Shown here: positions 45,601 through 57,911 of the stretch, in pieces
Layout of the letters: each line of letters opens with the position of its first letter
How positions within the stretch are numbered: position 1 is the first letter of the stretch
Assembly: GCF_023278565.1 (NCBI RefSeq)
Contig: NC_064680.1
Span: forward strand, 4,278,001-4,342,000
DNA from: Colletotrichum lupini
Lineage: Eukaryota > Ascomycota > Sordariomycetes > Glomerellales > Glomerellaceae
Direction of reading: 5' to 3'
DNA: 64,000 nucleotides
Program-made: the position numbers and the translations under genes
The notes under the pieces: model-generated
Databases searched by the model: none
What the model saw: only the letters and a program-made list of their open reading frames with translations
Told to the model about the DNA's origin: nothing

Positions 45601-48600
45601 ATTAAGTTAATTGAACGTATAAAAAAAAAAGAAAAGAGGCTAGATATAATAATCATTAATAAAGAGGCCTAGATTTATTAAATAAGTAGAGATTTAACTT
45701 ATAAATAGGGTAACGGAAGAGGTAATATTATATTTATAAAAAGGATAGATATTAGTTAAGTAACTACTCTAAAAAAGAGCATATTATATTATATAAATAA
45801 TATAAAAAGTCGAAGGTAGTAAATAGTAAAACTAGCCCTCGTCGGTTTAACTAATTCCTCGTTATATATAAGGGTAGATTTAGGAGTATAAAACTTAATA
45901 ATAGTAGCTAAAGTAGTAGCCTAAAATATATACTCCCTATAAGAGATTTAGAAAATAAGGAAGATTTTACCCCCTATATTAATAAATTAGATTATAACGA
46001 AATTAACGAGGTTAACTACTCTTTTTTTACCCCGTTAGTTTTGAAAAAATATACGAAGCTAAATAAATAAAGGGTAATAAAAGCTCTTAATAAGTAGGCT
46101 TTTATTTATAAATAATAAGGAAAGGTCCCTTAGATAACGGATATAAAGGCGGCTAAAAGGGCGAATTTAATAGGGCCGAAGCCTATTCTCTTAATAATTA
46201 AAAAGAAAATATTCTTTTTTTTAATATTTAAAAAGAAAGAATATAATACTAAGTAAATTTAGAGATAGCTAGAGGGGTCCTTTTTATATTACTTAGATCT
46301 TTTAAATACTAAGCTCGTATAAATATTTTATATAAGTAAAAGGTATAGCCTAAATAATTTTTATAAGATTATTTTAGATATTAGGGTATTATAATAGTTA
46401 ATTAGAGGAAAAGGGTAATTCTAAGTACTATAAAAAATCGCGTTAGTAATACTTAATACGTTAACGGCGGGTATTATAAGGATTAGTTTCGGCCTAAGTA
46501 AGGAAATCGTCGCCCTAAGTATAGTAAAAGTAGAGATATACTTCGGAACGATAACTTTTTATATTTTACCTATTAATACCCTATTTTTCTTATATTTAAA
46601 AGATATAAATCGACTAGGTATTATATTTAATAATACGAAAAATAGAATCTTTAGTAATAAGTACTTCGAAATAGTTAAATAACAATAGGGGTATACGTTT
46701 ATAAAGCTTATTAATAATACGAAGTCGATTAATTACCTAACGAAAAGTGAGCTTAGAAGACTATATTAAAGATTTAGGTACCCGTTAGTTACGAAGCTAT
46801 ATAACCTCTTAAAGTAATTAAGTAATAATAATATTAAAATAGGGGCGCTAGAGTAGTTAATAAAAATATATTATTAATATTAGATAAATACGCAGAGCCC
46901 ATATAAATTTAAGTTTAAATTATATAATAAGCTTAACTTTAATTAGGAAATCGTCGTCGATATTTTCTACTTAAATAGTTAGCTAGTACTATATATAATT
47001 AACGTAGTTATATCTTTTTAAGTAAGGTAATTTCTTTAGGATTTATAAATAAAAATAATATAAATAGCCTTATAAAAAAGCTAGATCGATATATATTAAA
47101 GATTACTAAATAGTATTAAAACCGACGCTAATATTAGCTTTAAGTCGGTAGAATTTAAAAATAATATAACGGCCTACGGTATATAACTAGAAGTTATACT
47201 TATTAAAACGCACTATAGTATTAAAAAAGTAAAAAGGGCATACTAATAATTAAAAAGGGCGTTTAGAATTATTAAAAAGGAAAATCCGGATTTTATTAAC
47301 GACGAATACCTCTAGATAGTATTTAAATACTATAATAATATTATAAGGCCTAACGGACTTATATTAACGCTATTAATATTTAGAGTATATTTAAGAACGA
47401 CCTTAGCCTTATTACTATTACTAAATATAAGCTAACGAGCCTAAGTAATTAAAAAAGTAATACGGGTACTATATAAAATAAGCGTAAAAAAATAAGTTAA
47501 CGAGGTAATTACTACGCGTAATAAGCCTAATATAAGGGATAATTTAAATATACTACTAAATTCGGATATATAAGTATAGCGCGAAATTACTTAATAATAA
47601 GCTAGGTTATATAAGTTAATTTCTATTAACGAGCGCTCTTATATAGTTATAAAAAATCGTAACTAGCTACTCGAAGTATTAATTATAATAGTTAGACCGT
47701 ACTATATAGATCTTAACGAGTTAATTTTTAACTTATAAAAAAGAAAAGAGCTAAAGGAAACTATATAACCCGTAGTAGAAGTATAAAAAATATCCTTAAT
47801 AAAATCGTCGTAATAATATTAATAAATAACAAGGAAAAGGAAATTACTAAAAGGGTATTAATATTACTAACGAGACGTTATAAAAGACTACGATAGTAAG
47901 CCTTAACGCGGTAATTTATTATTAATAACGAGGTAATTAATACCTTTTATATAATAAAAAAGAAAGCCGATTTTAAGCTAGTAATTAAACTACGTAAAGA
48001 AGGCATAATTATAACTATTAAAAAGCTATATAAGGGATTAGATCTTATCGAAATAAATATTCTTTATAATCGAGGGGTTTATTAATTTATTTTATATAAC
48101 TTAGAAAAATATATAAACTTCTATATATTTAAATTACGAATAGTTTATAAGATTAAAAAGAAAAGAATACCCTAGCCGTACGAGACGTTTAGATACGTAA
48201 TTTAGGAGTATAGCGACGTTAAAAAAGCGACGCTACTTATATAATTACTTATTATATAGCGCTATAATTAATAATTAATAATAATATTAATAATATTACT
48301 ATAGAAGAAGGGATACGAGATTTAGAGCCGTAATATTACCTAGGCCTATACTTAATTAGCTATAGGGCTTATAGAAAAAATCCTAGCTTATTTACCGAAG
48401 GAAATAGTTAGTAAGTACTTAGAAAGTACGATTATTAAAGTACTTAAGCTACTATATAGGCTTATAAAATTAAGTACCTATTAGTAGGCTACTTATTACG
48501 ATTTTTATATTAATTAATTATTAATAATTACTTCTACGTATAACCCGTACTTATTAGTTACGGTGTATAAAAGTAACTAATTTAAGATTATTAAAATATA

Positions 48601-49665
48601 AACTAACGATATATTAAGCCTATTTAATATTAATTTTATAAAAAAAGAGGATAAGGAGCTTTAAAAAGTAGGCTTCGTAGCGAACCTAAAAAAGGTCCTT
48701 ATAATAAATACCCCCTTAGTATTTAATAATAGGATTCTTATAATTAAAAGGGAAACCGTCGTTTTTTAATAAAAGGGGTAGGGTAAGAAAATTAACCTCG
48801 TTAATTTAAATATAACTAACGTTAAAAAGTAATATAAAACTAAGCTCGCGCGAGGGGTATATATTATAAGTATTTATTAACCCAAAATAACTTTTAATTA
48901 TATTAAAATAGCGTAAGCTATAAATTTAACTAAATAAAACGTTAAAGTACTTAATAAGCGGCTTAAGTAATAATAAACGAATCTTAATCGAGGTCTCGTT
49001 TACTACCTAATTAACTTTACAATTAATAAGCTCTATATCTTTATTAATAAGTTATTTATAAATAATAACGACTTTACTTCGTAATTAGGGTATATTATTA
49101 TCCTAGCTAATGAGAGTATAAGTAAGAGCGAATTTACTATATATAATAATATAATTTATTACTTATTAACTAAAAGTAGGTAAATAATAAAAAGTATACT
49201 AGTGTTAGAGGTTTATAATATAATTAATAGCGTTAACTTCTCCTACGCGATTTTAATAACGTTAAAAAAGATTACCGATCGAATTAGTTTTTTATTTATT
49301 CTAACGGTTATTTATACCGATTTTTATTTATTATACGAATGCCTTATTTAATTAAGAACGACGAAGGAAAAGAGGCTTATAATTAATATTATAACCCTTA
49401 GGTAATCGTACGAAAAGCGCGAGATATTCGAGATTTATTAAATTAATAATAAAAATAACCTCGCAAACGCTTTTATAAAAGTAGTACTAAATAAGGGATT
49501 AAAGCAATTTATAAGTAATAAAAAAGTTATTATATAAATAAAAAGATAGGTTATGTAAAAAAAGTAGAAAAAAGGGAGAAAAAGAAACGACTTAGTAAAC
49601 GGGCCTAAGGTTGAATTATACTTCTAATTATAACGGTTAAATTAATAAAAAAAAGAAAAAGTTAG

Positions 49666-49870
49666 TATCGGATTAGAAGTCTAATTTAACCGCGGTATAT
49701 AACTAACTACGTAGGGGCTAATTAAGGGCCCTATTTACGATTATTATAACTAGCCTAACTTATAATTAGAACCTTCTTTTTATACTTACTACGTAGATAT
49801 TTATATAGTTTAATTAATTTCTTTATTAACTACGGTTCGAACTAACTACCTTATAATAGGGATACTAATA
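49666..49870 (+). repeat. 3' LTR of the inner copia element
   Basis: 205 bp, same length as its partner at 42449-42653; both carry RIP-type changes but at partly different positions. Confidence 0.92.
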
Positions 49871-52800
49871 CCTATTACTTCTTTTAACTTAACTAACGTT
49901 ATATTATAATTATAATATAATAATTATATCCTATAGTAATTTTTTATTATATAACTTATTTTATAAATATATTATAATAACCGCCGGCCTTAGTAATAAG
50001 TAAAAAGGGTCTAACGATTAGTTAATATTACCTCTGGCTTATTTATATTTTTAAATTATAAAACTATACTTAATTCTAATTCGCTAATAAAACTACGTTA
50101 ACCTAACTTAATAAGGCTTATTTAATATTATACCCGCTCTTATAAATAATAAAAAGCTTAATACCTTTATTTTTTATATAATAAGATATTATTATTAAAA
50201 CGGCTTAACGGGCGAGGAGCTATAAAAGGACTTTAAAACCGACTTCTAAAGCTAAGAAGTAAGGGACTTCTTAAGAATAAAAAGTACAATTCTTAAGAAG
50301 CTAAGAAACTTTTTTATAAATAATAATATTAATTTAATAATTAAAAATTATAGTTAAATAATAAAAAAGATCGCTAGCGCCCTTAATACTTAATACTTCC
50401 CTACTTAGACTTTTAAAAAGATCGTAGCTTATTATAATTATATTAAATACTTTAATATATTATATTACGATCTTTATTTCCTTTACTTACTACTCCTATA
50501 ACTAATAAATACTAACGATCTTATTTAATAAACTAAAGAGATAGTAAGGGAATCCGTATAACCTTAACTTATTTAATCTTAGTAATTAAGATTCTAACCT
50601 TAGCCTCGCTATTAACTAATTAACTTATTACCTTTTTAAAAAAAAGAGAAAAAAGAATTAGAGAATAAAGTTATTATTACTTAATAGCAAAATCTACCTT
50701 ATTAAATACTATACTTTAATATAAAAACTAAAAACGATATTATACCTAATACTTATTAATTAATTAACCTTACTAAGCTCTACGACGATAAGAATAAGTA
50801 TAATAATAAGAAGTACGATATTTTTAATAAGAAGCTTCGGATTTTTAAAGTATTATACTAACGGGTAGGAATTAGTAAATAATACTATTTTAATACTTTC
50901 CTAAATATACTTAAGGGAAGGGCGTTAACTTTTTATTTTAACTAACTTAGTAATATTTTTAACTTACTTAGTTTCGACGTAATATACTAAAAGACTTAAG
51001 AATACTTCGAGCTACTTACGAGCCGTTAGAACTACCTCGCTAAGCTCTATAACTTTTATTAATACTCTATAGTTCGTAAGAACCTAAGTAAGTCGAATTA
51101 ATAGATTTTATAAGCGCTAATTAACTATATTATAATCCTTTACGAGGCGCTAATTACTTATAGATCTATTTTTAATATAAGTAACTAACTCCTCTATTAT
51201 ATAAATAGTATATTAGAATATAAACTTACTATACTTAACCTAGTACTTATATTTACTAATATCTACTACTAGCTTAGTACTTTAATTAATACTATAAAAA
51301 GAGAGCATAACCGTAATAAGTAGTAATAGTATCTCTAAAATAGTACTTATAATAAAGAGGTCCCCGCTACTTACTAAACTAACCGCACTTATAATAGCTT
51401 TAGTAAAGAGACCCGATTTAATAAGTAGAATTAATACGGCCGCGGCACTACTAATAAAAAGTATTTCGTTTATTATAAAACCGGCTATTAATTAATTAAG
51501 TACTTAGAAGAAAAGCGACGTTAGGTATATAAGAAGTATAAAGATAATAAAAAATAAAATAAAAGATTTATACCGAGCTTATACTTATAGTTCCTTGCCT
51601 TTTATAAGGGAACCGCCCTTATTAATAACGACGACAATAATAATATTATAATCTAATACTTTAATAGCCTCGACTTTAACTATAAGGATAACTACGAAAA
51701 TAAAATCTAGATCTTAATAATATACTTTATAACTACTATTAATAACAAAACCTTTATAAATATCCTCGCTACTTAAGTAATAAAGCATAGCCTTACTAAT
51801 ACTACTTCTATTAATAAGTTAACTAAGCTTATAAAACTAGCGACCTCTTTTTTATTAAATAAGAGGTACTTATTAAGGGACTTTTAAAGTATTATACTTA
51901 ATACTAGCGCTATAGAATTCTTAACTACGGGCTACCCTTAACTCTTCGTATTATAATAGCGACGACCCGAAGTTATTTTTAATACCTTTAGAGCCGGCGA
52001 AGTAAGTATTTAATTTAGTAATAGTAAACCTATAAAGTTATTAAAATCTATAGTTATTAATACCCTATTTAGTAATATTACTTTTTACGTCTTACTAACT
52101 AATACTCCTTTCTTATACTACCTAAGGGATATAAATAAGCTAAGAGTATATTTTAATAATATTAATAACTTACTAATTAAGGGAGATATTATAGTACTTA
52201 TTATTTATAAATAGGGATACCCTTAGCTTCTACTCTTTAATAATAAGAAAGCTATTACTAACTACTTAATAAAAAGCAAATTACGCCGCTTATATCGGCG
52301 CTTTAATTATCCTTTAGTTCCTTATTTTTTGAAACTACTTTAGTAATTTAGTAATAATATAGAGATCGTAGCCCTCGAGAAGCTTATAAAGATCTATTAA
52401 TAATACTAACTTAACGCTACTACCCCTAGCTAATTTAAATTCACTTTGCGAGATAATTACGATTTTAATTATAAAGTCGTAATTAACGTAATATACTTAA
52501 TAAATTATAAGGGTACTAACTAACTAGTACTTTACGTCGTTGATACTACTACTTCTTTCTAAGTAGTAAGGTTTTTCGCAAATATAATTACGAAGTATAT
52601 ATAAGAGGCTCTTTAGCTATATTAAATCGACGTTTACCTCGGTCCGCTAGACTAAATTATTATAAATACTAGTAAGAACTTTAGTACCGTAAAGTTTAAA
52701 TCTTTTACTAAATTTATATTTATTAAAGTTAAAAAAGTACCCGTTAAAACTTATAATAGTGTTAATAAGGTTAAGAGATACTACGCAGTACTTAAAAAGG

Positions 52801-55453
52801 TATATAATATTATTTAAAATAAGTACTTATTAATAAGCGCGGAGGCTATACTTTAGGCCGTAATTAAGGTAGTTAACGATATAATTAGCCTAAATAGCCT
52901 CGTTCCTATACTCCTCGTTTTTAAAGCTTTTCTACGTACTTTTAACGAATTTCTACCGTTATTAAATATTACTTAACATATAGAAGTAGTTAAGAAAGTA
53001 ATAAGGGAAGTCCGTAGACTTTATATTAGTAAGTAAGTAAGCGAGGTACTAGCTATTTAAAATGGACTAAATATCTCTTATATTATTAATTTATTACTAT
53101 AGTTAGATATTAAAGTTTAATAAGAAGGTAAGGGATAGAAAGGCCTATTTAAGCTCGTTTTAATAAATAGTACTACTTACGTAGTAAAATTACTTTATAG
53201 CTTAATAAGCTTCCGAGCTATTATAATTAAACCTTAGTACTTAGAGGAGGTCGACCCTGAGCCGCTAGCTATAATAATAAAGTACGTTAACTACTTATTA
53301 ATCCCCGTAATTAACTAGTTAATTAATAATAGCGCTACTATAAATAAAGTCCTTAATAAGATCGTTATTATAATTAATAACGACCCTTTATTACGGAGTA
53401 AAAGGACTAAAAGAATATTAATATAGCGCGGCCGTAGTAATACTTCTATAACTACGACTTACCTTATATTTAAAAAAGAAATAAATCTTAAGCTAGTTAC
53501 TAAGCTCCGTAATAAGGGTATTGTTATTACCCTAGGAACACTCTTTATAAAATTTATTAATAAGGAGCTTTTAAAACTAATAAAGAGAGGGGTAATTAAA
53601 TTTATTTAACTTAGCCCTAAATATAAAAATATAAAGATATTTAAGTCTCGATTCGTTAACGAGATTAAGAACCTAAGACTTAACCTTATTAAAAAGTCTT
53701 ATTTAGTTATATAAGGGTATAATAATAAAGAGAAAAAGGAGATCCTTACGTAGTTATTAATAATTTAAAAAACTAATTAACGTCTAATCTTCGCCCTAGC
53801 CCCGACCCTAATCTAAGAAGGCTACGTTATTTAGCTACGAGATATTACTTAAGTATATATATAATTAAGCTAACCTCTTTATTATAAGGTTTTTACTTAA
53901 TTACTAGCTCGGATCCGTTATTTATACCTTAAGGGTACTATTTTATATATTATATAGCTATTATACGGTCTTATAAAATTTAGTACTTATTAATAAGTAA
54001 TATATAATAAGTATTATTTAAAAATACTCTAGATAATAATATTTACGTTCGATCTATACTTACTAATCTCGATAGGAGAAAGCGGATTATTTAGTATTAT
54101 TAATATATAAACCGATAATATTATTAAATTATTAAATAAGACTTTTAGTTAAAAAAAAGAAACCGAGCTTAAGCGCGCTAAGCTACTAGCTAAACTAAAA
54201 TAATAATTATTAGCTAACGAGCTACTTATTTTTAATAGCGGGATTATTTTATTAAAAAATATTAATATAATACTTAGATAGAAGAACTAAGGGAAGAAGC
54301 TTAAGTAAGTTAACCCCTTAATATCAAATACTAAATAATAATTTATTAAGTAATAAGCTCGAGGTACCTATATTATATTAATTTACTAACTAAAAATAGC
54401 TTTTAATACGTCGTTTACTACTTAATACTAAGTAAATCCGTCGTTTATTAACTACGCTACGCTAAACCGTTATATTAAATAATAAATAAGATACTTAAAC
54501 CGAGGGCTTATATTCGTACTATTAAATTCAATTATAGCTAAATTCTTTGTTTTTATAAATAGGTTATTTATAAATAACGCTAATTATACCTTATAACTAG
54601 GTTATATTATTATTTTTACGAATAAAGAATAGACTAACGAGAGCTTTACGATTAATAGTAATATTATTTATTATAGCTTTATAAAAAATAAAAAGATTAC
54701 TTAGAGCGTATTAGTATTAGAGGTTTATAAAATAGTCGTAGGTATTAATATTACCTATACTATTTTAACTACCCTAGACCTTATTACTAAATAACTTAAC
54801 GTTCTAAAGATCCCTACTATAGTTTATATAAATTTATACTTATTATATAAATACCTCGTTAAGCTAGGTATTATAAAAGAAAAGCGCCTTATAATAAATA
54901 TTATAGTACTTAAGTAATTATATAAACGCCGCGAGCTCTATAAGATCCGTTAGATTAATAACAATAATAACCTAGCCAATGGGTTTATAAAGAGCATACT
55001 AAATAAGTCCCTCGAACGATTTATTAATAAAGGAATTATTATAGTTAAAATAGAAGGATAGGTAATACGTAATTAAAATAGTAATATATTATAAATAATA
55101 AGTTATTTAATAAATATATACGCTTTTTAGGCTTTAGCTTAGAGAGAAACGTACGTGTTCGGGGCGCAGTTAGACTAATAAAAAGCTCTTTTTTAACTAT
55201 ATTAAATTTAATAATTTCCGAGGAGTTTAGGTATATAGATTATATATTTTAGAGGATTAAGAAGTAATCGGAAAGAGGGGATATTAAAATTTTTATATAA
55301 ATAATTATAGCGGAAATTATACTAAAATTTTAGTATACGGCTTTAGGTACTTCTAAATAGGGGATTAATTATAGATTCTATTATTAGTTCTTATTAGCGG
55401 GGGACTTAGCCCCTATTCTAGCCTTTTTTATTATAAAAGTAGAAGACTGCTAA

Positions 55454-55678
55454 TGTTAGATTACGAGGTAAAAAAGGGGCCCTATTAGGTAGTTAAGTAG
55501 GGGTAGTAGGTAGGTAGTCTGGGCCCGTATAAACAGACCCTTCTACCTACCTATACTTACTGAGGGACCGCGGGCTCTGCCCACGATCTTCCCCTCCTAT
55601 ACACACGCAATAGACCTATACTGACCTATTGACCTAGTTGCGACTAAAAGGTCTGACCTGCCTACGTGTATACCAACA
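55454..55678 (+). repeat. 3' LTR of the outer copia element
   Basis: 225 bp. The start (TGTTAG) and first 100 bp carry RIP-type changes, while the last 100 bp, ending GTGTATACCAACA, are as in the unmutated solo copy at 5365-5596. It is followed directly by the duplication GTTTG. Confidence 0.93.
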
Positions 55679-55683
55679 GTTTG

Positions 55684-56377
55684 CTTATTACCTTACCTGC
55701 AAGTATAGTGACGGAGCGAAAATCGTACCATTGTGCTGTATACAAAAGAGAGACTCCCCTCAGGCATTCATGCAATGTTGGTACACGTTTCAACAATGGT
55801 TCTGTGATATGGCAAGTCAGTCTCTATGATGACCGACGTTATCACGGTTGCTATGCTTCATCGCAGGGGTTATGTATAAAGCACTCAAGAATGAGTTGAC
55901 ATAAATTGCAGCTGTTGTTTGTGACCTGTGTTAACACGTCGTGCGATTCATGGTGTCGGTAGAATGCCTTTTCAGGAGACCCGTGATCTTGGAAGTCAGC
56001 TTGGCAGGCTCAGCCAAGGCCTCGGTTGTGAAACTTGCGCAAGGAGCGCACTGGTGATCCATTATGAGATGTGAGGGTTTCAGAAGTGTGCGGGCAATAC
56101 GTCGTTGGCGCAATGATCCTACCTCGCACTACGTGGTGATTGAGCCAGCTCACGAATCAGATGTGCTCTTACGAAACCTGCGACTGACTGGCCCGTATCA
56201 TAACGGAATATCCTGATACTTTTGCTGGGCACCGTTTCGCATTGTCCGTCATAAGGTCCTCCGTGCAAAGTTTCAGTGAGTCGTTCATATCCTCAGTAAT
56301 AGGGGATGCCATTTCGGGTTGAGAAGTAATATCTAGGTAACGTATGTGAAATCTGCTCAATTTCAGGAATGATCTAA
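55684..56377. other. intergenic, no gene seen
   Basis: About 690 bp of ordinary base composition next to the AT-rich retroelement. Base composition switches within a few bases at the LTR edge. No supported frame. Confidence 0.5.
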
Positions 56378-57169
56378 CTATTTGCTCCCAGCCGCCTTTG
56401 CGTATTGCTCACCAAACGCACCATACCATCTGCCAATGACCTCTCCAGCCATCCCCGGCCCGATGGTCTCGACACCGTCCTCCAATTTACTACCAACTTC
56501 CTCCATAAATTCATCCACGGTGAGAGCATCCGGGTTATTCTCCTTCTTGTTGTCGTCTGGATCCGATCGCTCTCGGTGCAGGTCAGTTGCTACCGTCGGT
56601 GGCGCAATTTCCACAACTCTGACTTTGGAACCGCCGTTCTTGAGCTGTGTGCGAAGATTCATGCTCCAAAAGTGCAGCCAAGCTTTGGTGCCGTTGTAGA
56701 CGGGGTTGATGATGGAGAATGGAACGAAGCCAAGTACACTCGACACGTTGATGATGAGTGCGGATTCCTTGGTCTGAAAGTGTGGTAACAGGCCTAGAGC
56801 CAGATGCATCGGGCCTCGAATGTTGATGTCGATTTCTTGGTCAGCCTTCGAGAGGAAATCGTCGTCCTTGAGAATCTCCAGAGGACGTTGCACCCCGGCA
56901 TTGTTGACGAGGCAGTCTAGGTCAGGGTGTTCCTTGGTAACACGTCTGACAAAATCGGGGATCTGTTCAGCCTTGCCCGTGTCCAGCACGTAATAGTCGA
57001 CAGCCCCGATCTCTTTTGCTGTTTCTTGTAGTTTCGATTCTGTGCGTCCAGCGATGATGACCTTTTTGCCTTTGGAAATGAAGTGTTGAGCCATCACCTT
57101 GCCGATGCCACCACCGCCACCGGTGATGACCGCATATTTAAATCCTAGGTTGTCATCTGGGGAAGCCAT
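56378..57169 (-). CDS. short-chain dehydrogenase, DltE-like
   Basis: Single exon of 263 aa, an NAD(P)-dependent SDR. The cofactor loop is VITGGGGGIGKVMA (residues about 14-27), followed by DCLVNNAGVQRPLEIL, the catalytic serine in INVSSVLGF and the active-site YNGTKAWLHFW (YxxxK). The APPTVATDLH stretch after the active site is the usual cofactor-gripping segment. The C-terminal part resembles bacterial and fungal DltE-type oxidoreductases. Its start ATG (57167-57169) gives MASPDDNLGFK. It is encoded next to, and in the same direction as, the P450; the two could act in one pathway, but nothing else supports a cluster. Confidence 0.93.
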   Translation of the reverse strand: MASPDDNLGFKYAVITGGGGGIGKVMAQHFISKGKKVIIAGRTESKLQETAKEIGAVDYYVLDTGKAEQIPDFVRRVTKEHPDLDCLVNNAGVQRPLEILKDDDFLSKADQEIDINIRGPMHLALGLLPHFQTKESALIINVSSVLGFVPFSIINPVYNGTKAWLHFWSMNLRTQLKNGGSKVRVVEIAPPTVATDLHRERSDPDDNKKENNPDALTVDEFMEEVGSKLEDGVETIGPGMAGEVIGRWYGAFGEQYAKAAGSK

Positions 57170-57911
57170 GTTTTCGTATCGTCGGATTGAAATAATGAAT
57201 TGATGATGATGCAGTAGATCAAATCTTCTAAGGGTATTTGAGAGGGTCGCCGGCTACATGCAATGTAGCCAAGGTGATGGTGGATGCAGTATAAATGGAT
57301 CCAAGACCCAGGAGAGCTTGATAACAAGGCAAATGATACTAGTAGGGTGTTGAATGTGCTAGTGATGATGCCGAGATTTTGTAACCTCTCGAAACTTAGC
57401 TATTAGGCGATGACGCCGGCTTCGGCTCAACGACGTCATTATCTGTTAGGTGCTGTACCTTTGGCCATAATTGTGGCGCTTTACCGTAAATCATTTAGGT
57501 TATCATGGAAATCGATCTCTGGGTAAGGTGACTGACTTAGCGCAGGTCGGGAAAATACTCCTTGGCAGACTGTATCCAGCGACCTTGGCGAATCTAGAAT
57601 GAGTTGGCTTTGGACGTGGTCGCAACCTCGACCATTAAAATATGTCTGTAAGGTAGAAGCGTTTATTCTTGAAAAGAACGAGTGGCCGATTGACAGGAAG
57701 TTTCTAAGATGCTTCAATGATGAGCAGGTGTTCTCTTAGACAAATATGGCTAATGTACTAATCTAACCGGTATGCGGTATTTGTACTAAGGTATTTCATT
57801 GTCAAAAAGCCAGTGCTCTGTGAACTCTCCCAACTTACATCGAAATCATTCTAAGAGAAATTCTTTGGGAGATATCCTTAGAAGCCGACGACGGTCGTTG
57901 GGTTTGCTTCT
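57170..57911. other. intergenic between the SDR and the P450
   Basis: About 740 bp, no supported gene; should hold the SDR promoter and the P450 3' UTR. Confidence 0.5.

Larger units (their letters stand above)
42444..49875 (+). mobile_element. inner Ty1/copia LTR retrotransposon nested in the outer one
   Basis: Spans 42449-49870 (7.4 kb) with 205 bp LTRs. The flanking pentamers are CTTAC and CCTAT. They differ only by C/T and are explained by one ancestral CCTAC duplication changed by RIP. A purine-rich tract lies immediately before the 3' LTR (about 49645-49663). RNase H-like remnants of copia type occur on the plus strand at about 49320-49500 (YECL, KEKRL, then AFIKVVLNKGL). It inserted about 0.9 kb into the outer element, in the leader/gag part. 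No long open frame remains. Confidence 0.92.
41333..55683 (+). mobile_element. outer Ty1/copia LTR retrotransposon, carrying a nested element
   Basis: The element spans 41338-55678 and is bounded by 225 bp LTRs and a perfect 5 bp target duplication, GTTTG (41333-41337 and 55679-55683). Without the inner element (42449-49870 and one 5 bp duplication) it is about 6.9 kb, a normal copia size. Coding remnants on the plus strand near 54830-55040, just before the 3' LTR, read like the copia RNase H end (a KEKRL block and a following N-x-LA-N-x-F-x-K block), though full of stops. The order of this block next to the 3' LTR sets the orientation as plus. The interior is almost free of CA/TG dinucleotides and has no long open frame, so RIP inactivated it. 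Confidence 0.93.

Noticed and set aside
41563..55453. CRISPR-like or satellite array in the AT-rich block
   Set aside because: No regular spacing or repeated unit; the only repeats are the two LTR pairs.
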